7,944 nt of DNA from Acidobacteriota bacterium (GTDB lineage: Bacteria; Acidobacteriota; Blastocatellia; Pyrinomonadales; Pyrinomonadaceae): the NCBI GenBank assembly GCA_023415725.1, contig JAEZJR010000003.1, positions 1-7,944 of the forward strand. Reading direction: 5' to 3'. This document shows positions 1 through 4,890 of the stretch, piece after piece (position 1 is the stretch's first letter; each line of letters begins with the position of its first letter). The translations under genes were made by a program, and so were the position numbers. The notes beneath the pieces were generated by a model. That model made no database searches, was not told the DNA's origin, and saw nothing but the letters and a program-made list of their open reading frames with translations.

Positions 1-144
1 GCCCTATGCAATTTGAATATCAAAGCCGAGGGAACGAACGAGCACCACAAGATCGAGGCGATATTCAAAGCGTTCGCTAAGGCGATCAAGATGGCGACCC
101 GGCGCGAGGGGTCCGCACTGCCAAGCACGAAGGGGGTTCTGTGA
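1..144 (+). CDS. hisB: Imidazoleglycerol-phosphate dehydratase, C-terminal end (partial)
   Basis: This is the 3' end of hisB, cut by the left window edge; 47 residues and a TGA stop are visible. HisB dehydrates imidazole glycerol phosphate to imidazole acetol phosphate, the step after IGP synthase in cytoplasmic histidine synthesis. The visible tail carries the family's last metal-binding block, EGTNEHHKIEAIFKAFAKA, where the two adjacent histidines and the following glutamate are the usual Mn ligands. It ends with the family's terminal PSTKG signature. The frame is open to base 1, so whether an N-terminal HAD phosphatase domain is fused, as in some bacteria, cannot be seen. The stop overlaps the hisH GTG start by 4 nt, which suggests coupled translation. 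Confidence 0.95.
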   Translation, partial: ALCNLNIKAEGTNEHHKIEAIFKAFAKAIKMATRREGSALPSTKGVL

Positions 145-725
145 CGACAGCGATAATCAAATACAACGCCGGGAATACGGCTTCGGTCGCGAACGCGCTT
201 CGCCGGCTCGGTGTCGAACCCTTGATAACGGACGACCCGGAAGCCCTGCGGATCGCCGAAAAAGTGATCTTCCCCGGCGTCGGCGAAGCATCCACCGCGA
301 TGGCCCACCTTCGCAAGAGGCGATTAGATGAAGTCATCCGTTCGCTGACGCAGCCCGTTCTCGGGATCTGCCTCGGCATGCAACTGCTGTGCGCTCACTC
401 TGAGGAAAATGATTCGGATTGCTTAGGGCTGATCCCTGACAGTGTAATGCGATTCGGGGGCGATGGCTTGAAGGTGCCCCACATCGGGTGGAACTCGATC
501 GACGATCTTCGAGGTCCGTTATTCGAAGGCGTGCCCGACGGCTCGTATGTTTACTTCGTGCATGGCTATTTCGTGGAAACTGGCGGAGCTACCACCGCGA
601 CGTGCAGCTACGGGACGGCCTTCTCGGCCGCGGTCGAATTCGCTAATTTTCACGCCGTCCAGTTCCACCCGGAGAAAAGCGGGGCGGTCGGGGAGCAGAT
701 CCTATGTAATTTCCTAAAGCTATGA
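141..725 (+). CDS. hisH: Imidazole glycerol phosphate synthase, glutamine amidotransferase subunit
   Basis: HisH is the class I glutaminase subunit of IGP synthase. It hydrolyses glutamine and passes ammonia to HisF, encoded two genes downstream. The 194-residue length is normal for the family. The nucleophile is Cys77 in GICLGMQLL, and the rest of the triad is His176 and Glu178 in QFHPEKSG. The oxyanion-region motif PGVG lies at residues 45-48. The start is taken as GTG at 141, because it overlaps the hisB TGA by 4 nt, the protein begins with the expected first strand (IIKYNAGN), and the next in-frame Met is far inside. A purine-rich stretch (AAGGGGG, 130-136) lies 4 nt upstream. The hisH stop overlaps the hisA ATG in an ATGA. 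Confidence 0.97.
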   Translation: MTTAIIKYNAGNTASVANALRRLGVEPLITDDPEALRIAEKVIFPGVGEASTAMAHLRKRRLDEVIRSLTQPVLGICLGMQLLCAHSEENDSDCLGLIPDSVMRFGGDGLKVPHIGWNSIDDLRGPLFEGVPDGSYVYFVHGYFVETGGATTATCSYGTAFSAAVEFANFHAVQFHPEKSGAVGEQILCNFLKL

Positions 726-1444
726 TCGAGACCATCCCCGCAATTGACCTGATCGATGGGAAATGCGTGCGTCTGACGCACGGCGATTTCGCCCGTAAGA
801 CCGTCTACTCTGACGACCCTCTGGAGGTCGCAAAGCGATTCGCCGATGCCGGTCTCCGGCGGCTCCACATGGTAGACCTTGATGGGGCGAGACGGGGTAT
901 TCCCGCGAATCTCGCCGTCCTCGAACGTGTCTCCGCTTGCATCGATCTAGTAATCGATTTCGGCGGCGGGATCAAAACCGGATCGGACCTGGAGAGCGTG
1001 TTTGCTGCCGGGGCCGCGATCGCGAATGTCGGCAGCACCGCCGTCAAGGAACCGGAAAAGTTCATCGGATGGCTCGATCGCTTCGGCGAAGAACGCCTGC
1101 TGCTCGGGGCCGACTGCAAAGGCGAAAAGATCGCCGTGAATGGCTGGCAGGAAGAAACGGAGATCTCGATCTTCGACTTCCTTGAAAATATGCACAGACG
1201 CGGCCTCAAACGTGCCTTCGTCACCGACATCGGCCGCGACGGAGCTCTCGCCGGCCCGTCCATTCAGCTTTACGAACGGATCATCGCATCGTTGCCCGGT
1301 CTCGAATTGATCGCGAGCGGCGGGGTCTCTTCGATAGAAGACATCGTGGCACTCGAAACGATCGGCTGCACGGGAGTGATCGTAGGCAAGGCGATCTATG
1401 AGGGCCGAATAACGACGGAGGAGTTGGCACGCTATGCTCGCTAA
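722..1444 (+). CDS. hisA: ProFAR isomerase (phosphoribosylformimino-AICAR-P isomerase)
   Basis: HisA is a cytoplasmic TIM-barrel enzyme that converts ProFAR to PRFAR by an Amadori rearrangement and so supplies the substrate of HisF/HisH. The 240 residues match the family length. The first strand carries Asp9 (IPAID), and the second half carries Asp131 (LLGAD). These fit the paired catalytic aspartates of HisA. Phosphate-binding glycine loops are seen at FGGGIK (80-85) and ASGGVSS (198-204). The internal block around GADCKG and NGWQEETEI resembles Bacteroidota HisA more than the common proteobacterial form, by recall only. The ATG lies inside the hisH stop (ATGA). No good Shine-Dalgarno sequence sits close upstream, so re-initiation by ribosomes leaving hisH is likely. 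The 3' end overlaps hisF by 11 nt. Confidence 0.97.
   Translation: MIETIPAIDLIDGKCVRLTHGDFARKTVYSDDPLEVAKRFADAGLRRLHMVDLDGARRGIPANLAVLERVSACIDLVIDFGGGIKTGSDLESVFAAGAAIANVGSTAVKEPEKFIGWLDRFGEERLLLGADCKGEKIAVNGWQEETEISIFDFLENMHRRGLKRAFVTDIGRDGALAGPSIQLYERIIASLPGLELIASGGVSSIEDIVALETIGCTGVIVGKAIYEGRITTEELARYAR
1417..1423 (+). promoter_or_regulatory. Ribosome binding site of hisF, inside the hisA 3' end
   Basis: GGAGGAG lies 10 nt before the ATG at 1434 and is the strongest Shine-Dalgarno match in the his block. It sits within the last codons of hisA and supports the start that makes hisF overlap hisA by 11 nt. Confidence 0.7.
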
Positions 1445-2189
1445 ACGCATCATCCCCTGCCTCGACGTTAAGGACGGCCGGACGGTCAAGGGTGTCAACT
1501 TCGTCGGGCTCCGCGATGCCGGCGACCCCGTCGAACTCGCACGGAAGTACTCCGACGAAGGCGCGGACGAACTCGTCTTCCTCGACATCTCCGCCACCAA
1601 TGAGGGACGAAAGACCTTCGCGTCGCTTGTTTCGGAGATCGCCCGGTCGATCAACATCCCGTTCACCGTGGGCGGCGGTATCTCGGCGGTAGGTGACATC
1701 GGCCGCTTACTGGAAGCCGGGGCGGACAAGGTTTCGATCAATACGGCCGCCGTGCGGACGCCGCAGCTCATCGCCGATGCGGCCAGGAATTTCGGCTCCC
1801 AATGCGTCGTGTTGGCCGTCGATGCCAAACGCGTCGACGGAAGTTGGCGGGTCTTCCTGAACGGCGGCCGCGTCGCCACGGACCTCGACGCTCGCGAATG
1901 GGCCAGGCGCGGGGTCGATCTCGGTGCGGGGGAGATCCTGCTCACGTCGATGGATGCGGATGGGACGAAAAAGGGATTCGAGACAGGGCTCACTCGTGCG
2001 GTCTCCGACGCCGTCCGGGTCCCCGTGATCGCATCCGGCGGAGCGGGCGGGATGGAGGATTTCGCGGAGGTGTTTGTCCGCGGACGAGCGGACGCGGCCC
2101 TTGCCGCCAGCATTTTCCATTACGGCGAGATCGGGATACCCGATTTGAAGTCTTTCCTGCGGATGCGGGGTGTTGAGGTGCGTTTATGA
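1434..2189 (+). CDS. hisF: Imidazole glycerol phosphate synthase, cyclase subunit
   Basis: HisF is the synthase subunit of IGP synthase, a TIM barrel that condenses PRFAR with ammonia from HisH to give IGP and AICAR. The 251-residue length is typical. The catalytic aspartates are at the canonical positions, Asp11 (IPCLD) and Asp130 (VLAVD). The residues known in Thermotoga HisF to form the ammonia-tunnel gate also fall at identical numbers: Arg5, Glu46, Lys99 and Glu167. Phosphate-binding glycines are at VGGGIS (79-84) and ASGGAGG (200-206). The segment NGGRVATDLDAREWA (143-157) and the SMDADGTKKGFE segment (172-183) match the insert-bearing HisF form. The start at 1434 is supported by the upstream GGAGGAG and by the standard MLAKRIIPCLD opening. 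Confidence 0.98.
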   Translation: MLAKRIIPCLDVKDGRTVKGVNFVGLRDAGDPVELARKYSDEGADELVFLDISATNEGRKTFASLVSEIARSINIPFTVGGGISAVGDIGRLLEAGADKVSINTAAVRTPQLIADAARNFGSQCVVLAVDAKRVDGSWRVFLNGGRVATDLDAREWARRGVDLGAGEILLTSMDADGTKKGFETGLTRAVSDAVRVPVIASGGAGGMEDFAEVFVRGRADAALAASIFHYGEIGIPDLKSFLRMRGVEVRL

Positions 2190-2779
2190 ATCTCGATTTT
2201 GGTAAGTACCAGGATGGTTTGGTGCCGGCGATCGTTCAGGACGTTAAGACCGGGAGGGTGCTGATGCTCGGCTTCATGAATGCGGAGGCTCTCGACGTGA
2301 CCAAAAGTACGAACCGAGTCACGTTCTACTCCCGCTCGAAACAGCGGCTTTGGACGAAAGGGGAAACGAGCGGGGATTTCCTCGACCTGGTCTCCATTAC
2401 GCCGGACTGCGACGCGGACACGATCCTTATAAAAGCAAAACCCGCCGGCCCGGTCTGCCACACCGGGGCGGACACGTGTTTCGGCGAGGCTAACAAATTC
2501 GACCTATTGGACGAACTTGAAGCAGTGATAGCGGATCGCAAAGCCGGTCAAAACGAGGACTCTTACGTTTCCCGGCTATTCGAAAAAGGCCTGAACAAGA
2601 TCGCCCAGAAGGTCGGCGAGGAGGCGGTGGAGGTCGTGATCGCGGCAAAAGACGACGACCTCGATGCATTCAAGGGCGAGGCCGCCGATCTAATGTTCCA
2701 TTTCCTGATACTTTTGCAGGCACGCGGGCTGCGGTTCGCTGACGTGCTGGACGTTTTGGCGTCTAGACGAAAAGGATAG
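2186..2779 (+). CDS. hisIE: Bifunctional phosphoribosyl-AMP cyclohydrolase / phosphoribosyl-ATP pyrophosphatase
   Basis: HisIE is a fused cytoplasmic enzyme for histidine steps two and three: pyrophosphate removal from PR-ATP (HisE part) and ring opening of PR-AMP (HisI part). The HisI domain spans about residues 1-105. It has SRSKQRLWTKGETSG, the metal-site acids in DCDADT (74-79), and the paired zinc cysteines Cys91 (VCH) and Cys98 (TCFGE). The HisE domain spans about 107-197, with KVGEEAVEVVIAAK and the downstream acidic EAADLMFH helix. The 197-residue length fits a complete fusion. The ATG overlaps the hisF stop (ATGA), and GAGGTG at 2175-2180 is a good ribosome site 5 nt upstream. It is the last gene of the operon and converges on lpxA 15 nt away. 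Confidence 0.97.
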   Translation: MNLDFGKYQDGLVPAIVQDVKTGRVLMLGFMNAEALDVTKSTNRVTFYSRSKQRLWTKGETSGDFLDLVSITPDCDADTILIKAKPAGPVCHTGADTCFGEANKFDLLDELEAVIADRKAGQNEDSYVSRLFEKGLNKIAQKVGEEAVEVVIAAKDDDLDAFKGEAADLMFHFLILLQARGLRFADVLDVLASRRKG

Positions 2780-2790
2780 GGCCTTTTTTT
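2770..2790. terminator. Possible weak bidirectional terminator between hisIE and lpxA
   Basis: AAAAGG (2770-2775) can pair with CCTTTT (2782-2787) across a 6-nt loop that includes the hisIE stop codon. Seven T residues (2784-2790) follow on the plus strand. The stem is short and AT-rich, so intrinsic termination would be weak. Its symmetry would allow it to act for both convergent transcripts. The perfect 10-bp palindrome CGTCTAGACG lies just before it (2760-2769). No better terminator is present in the 15-nt gap. Confidence 0.3.
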
Positions 2791-2794
2791 AACG

Positions 2795-3574
2795 TCACTT
2801 CACAACCCCGCGTTTCGAGGTTTCGATGAAATTCACGAGGATGTCCACTTCAGGGCAGTCCGTGATCTCTTCCCTGATCCGCTCGACCGCCTGCGACGTG
2901 TTCAGCTTTGCGGAGAGCAGGAGGTGATAGGCGTGATTGAGCTTCTCGATCGTGTCCCTTGAATAACCCCGGCGCTTCATCCCTACCTTATTCAGGCCGT
3001 AGCACTTCGCGTGGTTGCCCTGGATCACCCCGTAAGGCGGGGCATCTTTTACAACGACGGAATACCCCCCGATAAAGGCCTCCACGCCCACGCGGCAGAA
3101 TTGATGCACCCCTGAATAAGCACCGACGTTAGCCCGGTCCGCGATCTCGACGTGCCCGGCGAGCGTGGCCGCGTTCGCCATGATCACATCGTTGCCGATC
3201 TGGCAGTCGTGGGCGACGTGTGCCTGGGCCATCAAGAGATTCCCGTCACCGATCTTCGTCAAACCTCCGCCGCCTTCCGTTCCGCGGTGGACGGTGACGA
3301 ACTCGCGGATCTGGTTCCGCCGCCCGATCTCGGTGGCGGTGGGCTCGCCCGCGTATTTCAGGTCTTGCGGGGCCAGCCCGATCGAAGCGAACGGGAAGAC
3401 GTGCGTCTCATCCCCGATCGTCGTCCGCCCGTCGACGACAACGTGCGAATCGAGCACGACGCCGTCACCGAGCGTTACCTCCGCTCCCACGGTGCAAAAC
3501 GGGCCGACGCGGCAGCCTTCGCCGATCTTCGCCTCCGGCGAGACGATCGCGGTCTCATGAATGAAAGTTGTCAT
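2795..3574 (-). CDS. lpxA: UDP-N-acetylglucosamine O-acyltransferase (lipid A step 1)
   Basis: LpxA transfers a 3-hydroxyacyl chain from acyl-ACP to the 3-OH of UDP-GlcNAc in the cytoplasm, the first step of lipid A synthesis. The 259 residues match the family. Residues 1-190 show the left-handed beta-helix hexapeptide pattern of repeating small hydrophobic positions and glycines. The catalytic base is His122 in AHVAHDC (118-124), equivalent to E. coli His125. The HQFC motif (157-160) and QGNHAK (185-190) are present, and a helical C-terminal domain follows from about 195. Gly170 aligns with the E. coli Gly173 acyl-chain ruler position, which would allow a longer chain (inference). The ATG lies 6 nt after the fabZ stop with no clear ribosome site, so translation is probably coupled to fabZ. 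Confidence 0.97.
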   Translation of the reverse strand: MTTFIHETAIVSPEAKIGEGCRVGPFCTVGAEVTLGDGVVLDSHVVVDGRTTIGDETHVFPFASIGLAPQDLKYAGEPTATEIGRRNQIREFVTVHRGTEGGGGLTKIGDGNLLMAQAHVAHDCQIGNDVIMANAATLAGHVEIADRANVGAYSGVHQFCRVGVEAFIGGYSVVVKDAPPYGVIQGNHAKCYGLNKVGMKRRGYSRDTIEKLNHAYHLLLSAKLNTSQAVERIREEITDCPEVDILVNFIETSKRGVVK

Positions 3575-3580
3575 TTCTAG

Positions 3581-4030
3581 TCAGGCTTTGGGCTGGTGGT
3601 CGGCGATCACGCTCATGATCTCCGTTTCGGCGGTGATCTGCCCGTCAACGCGGGCGATCCCTTTCATCTTCTGCACCTTGCTGCCGATCCGCAGGGCGAT
3701 CACCTCGAGCTCGAGCGTGTCGCCGGGCACGACCGGCTTCCTGAAACGAGCGGACTCTATCCCGCTGAAGAACGGTATCTTAGAGTCCCGGTCCTCTAAC
3801 TCCCGCAAGGCGAGGATCGCACCGACCTGGGCGAGAGCCTCGATCTGCAGCACGCCCGGCATCACCGGAGCGCCGGGGAAATGGCCCTGGAAGAACTGTT
3901 CATTCGCGGTGACCTGCTTGATCCCCACGATGCGCACCTTCGGCTCGAGTTCGACGATCTTATCGACGAGGAGGAAAGGGTACCTGTGGGGGAGAATCTC
4001 CTGGATCGCAACGGAATCGTAAATAACCAT
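3581..4030 (-). CDS. fabZ: 3-hydroxyacyl-[acyl-carrier-protein] dehydratase FabZ
   Basis: FabZ dehydrates 3-hydroxyacyl-ACP in type II fatty acid synthesis and competes with LpxA for the same acyl-ACP pool. The product is a hot-dog-fold protein. I place the start at ATG 4030, giving 149 residues and the usual N-terminus before the ILPHRYPFLLVD motif. A TTG at 4042 would add four residues but lies inside the U tract of the upstream hairpin. With the ATG start the catalytic pair is His50 (GHFPGAPVMPG) and Glu64 (LQIEALAQ). No Shine-Dalgarno sequence precedes the ATG; the upstream 13 nt are T-rich and follow directly from a terminator-like stem-loop. lpxA follows after 6 nt, an arrangement conserved in many outer-membrane bacteria. 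Confidence 0.96.
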   Translation of the reverse strand: MVIYDSVAIQEILPHRYPFLLVDKIVELEPKVRIVGIKQVTANEQFFQGHFPGAPVMPGVLQIEALAQVGAILALRELEDRDSKIPFFSGIESARFRKPVVPGDTLELEVIALRIGSKVQKMKGIARVDGQITAETEIMSVIADHQPKA

Positions 4031-4040
4031 ATAAAAGCGC

Positions 4041-4083
4041 AAAAACCGTCAGCCGACAGAATAACTTCTATCGGCTGACGGTT
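4041..4083 (-). terminator. Strong rho-independent-type hairpin between ompH and fabZ
   Basis: AACCGTCAGCCGA (4044-4056) and TCGGCTGACGGTT (4071-4083) form a perfect 13-bp inverted repeat. After one C-A mismatch, AGAA (4058-4061) pairs with TTCT (4066-4069), leaving a TAAC loop. On the minus strand the stem runs into TTTTT (4045-4041), then GCGC and TTTTAT before the fabZ ATG. On the plus strand only two T residues follow the stem, so the terminator direction is minus. It lies 22 nt after the ompH stop and ends 10 nt before the fabZ start codon. It should end much of the bamA/ompH transcript or attenuate fabZ-lpxA. No folding energy was computed. Confidence 0.8.
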
Positions 4084-4105
4084 CAAAACGTACTGATCCA
4101 CCGAA

Positions 4106-4714
4106 CTACGGCTGGCGGGCCGGAGTGGTCCCGGTGGTCGCGGCGCCCGCGGGACGCGCGTTGTAGAAAGTGATGAAGTCCTTCGTCACGTCAACTTTCG
4201 TCGGGTTGTAAGCAAGTATCAAGCCCGCGTTGTCGAGCTTGGCGACGTCGAGGATGAGGTCATAGCCTTTCTGGGTGGCGTATTCCTGCATCGCCTTGCC
4301 GATGTCCTGGAGCACCGGATTCATGATCTGTGCCTGGCGACGCTCGAAGTTGACCTTCGCGTCTTCTTCCTCACGCTTTGCCTGCTTGCCGAGGTTCTCG
4401 TACTCAACGGCCTTTGCGCTGAGAGCACTGTTGTCGATCGGGACGTTCCCCGCCGGCTTCTGCAGCTTCTCGATCTCGCCCCTCAGAGCGGTGAGACGGG
4501 TCGCATATCCCTGCAGCTTGGTCTGGACAGGCTGGAACTCTTTTTCGAGGCTGTCCATCGCATTGTTGTACTTGGTGATGCCTTCCTTTCCGTCAAAAGC
4601 GGTGGTGTTGATCACCGCGACCTTAGGCGCAGCGGCTGGTGCCTGTGCGGAAGCTGAAACCGCGAAAACTGCCGCAAACACGAACAAAACGGCGATAACA
4701 CTGATTCTTTTCAT
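4106..4714 (-). CDS. OmpH/Skp-family periplasmic chaperone
   Basis: This is a Skp (OmpH)-type chaperone, which in known systems holds unfolded outer-membrane proteins in the periplasm before BamA inserts them. I choose the ATG at 4714, giving 202 residues. It opens with a clear signal peptide: MKR, a hydrophobic core at about residues 4-20, and a likely cleavage after SASA or SASAQA (residue 23 or 25). AAGGAG at 4728-4733 supports this start; a reading 35 codons longer would bury the signal peptide. The mature part begins with a KVAVINT strand, then long charged helices (about 50-85 and 97-147) likely to form the coiled-coil tentacles, then a closing YDLILDVAKL strand region. An Ala/Thr/Pro-rich tail ends the protein. 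Family assignment rests on architecture, weak motifs and the bamA neighbour. Confidence 0.88.
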   Translation of the reverse strand: MKRISVIAVLFVFAAVFAVSASAQAPAAAPKVAVINTTAFDGKEGITKYNNAMDSLEKEFQPVQTKLQGYATRLTALRGEIEKLQKPAGNVPIDNSALSAKAVEYENLGKQAKREEEDAKVNFERRQAQIMNPVLQDIGKAMQEYATQKGYDLILDVAKLDNAGLILAYNPTKVDVTKDFITFYNARPAGAATTGTTPARQP

Positions 4715-4727
4715 TCTTTTGTAAAAA

Positions 4728-4733
4728 CTCCTT
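4728..4733 (-). promoter_or_regulatory. Ribosome binding site of the ompH/skp-like gene
   Basis: On the minus strand AAGGAG lies 13 nt before the ATG at 4714. The spacing is slightly long, but this is the only good match nearby, and it favours the start that exposes the signal peptide. Confidence 0.6.
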
Positions 4734-4770
4734 CGAACTTCGAGGGGAACAAGCTCGTTTCGCTTATTCG

Positions 4771-4803
4771 ATAATCCTATTTGAAACAAATTCTCTTGAT
4801 TAT
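4771..4803. repeat. Nested inverted repeats in the AT-rich ompH leader
   Basis: ATAATC (4771-4776) and GATTAT (4798-4803) flank ATTTG-AAA-CAAAT (4779-4791), giving two nested inverted repeats. They lie in the unusually AT-rich stretch upstream of the ompH/skp-like gene, where a promoter or operator would be expected. I cannot pick a convincing -35/-10 pair, so no promoter is called. The repeats could be a regulator site, a leader RNA stem or chance in AT-rich DNA. Confidence 0.35.
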
Positions 4804-4849
4804 GTTGCCTGCAACACAACGTGCGGGAAAGAGAATTATGCTATGCGAA

Positions 4850-4884
4850 GGCGGCACCTATGTCAATCAATCGACGGTGCCGCC
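4850..4884 (-). terminator. GC-rich stem-loop just after the bamA stop, without U tract
   Basis: GGCGGCACC (4850-4858) and GGTGCCGCC (4876-4884) form a perfect 9-bp inverted repeat around a 17-nt loop. It begins 6 nt past the bamA TAA. On the minus strand the stem is followed by TTCGCATAG, so no U tract is present. It may stabilise the bamA mRNA 3' end, cause pausing, or work as a non-canonical terminator that separates bamA from ompH. Confidence 0.5.
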
Positions 4885-4890
4885 CAGATC

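Noticed and set aside
947..2113. A long minus-strand open frame (388 codons) opposite hisA and hisF
   Set aside because: It overlaps two well-recognised enzymes whose catalytic residues are intact. Its product is rich in Arg, Ser, Pro and Ala with no domain pattern, as expected for an antisense shadow in GC-rich coding DNA.
3152..3580. Plus-strand open frames of 131-153 codons opposite lpxA and fabZ
   Set aside because: They lie wholly against clear minus-strand genes, show low-complexity composition and lack a convincing ribosome site.
4031..4042. A TTG start for fabZ at 4042
   Set aside because: It lies at the edge of the hairpin U tract and adds only four non-conserved residues; the ATG at 4030 gives the usual family N-terminus.
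4803..4816. A short palindrome TGTTGC-CT-GCAACA as an operator upstream of ompH
   Set aside because: Only 14 nt long and a single copy; such a match arises by chance too often to call without comparison with other genomes.
4715..4819. A 35-residue N-terminal extension of the ompH/skp-like protein
   Set aside because: The extension is not signal-like and would place a clear signal peptide internally; the ribosome site at 4728-4733 supports the ATG at 4714.
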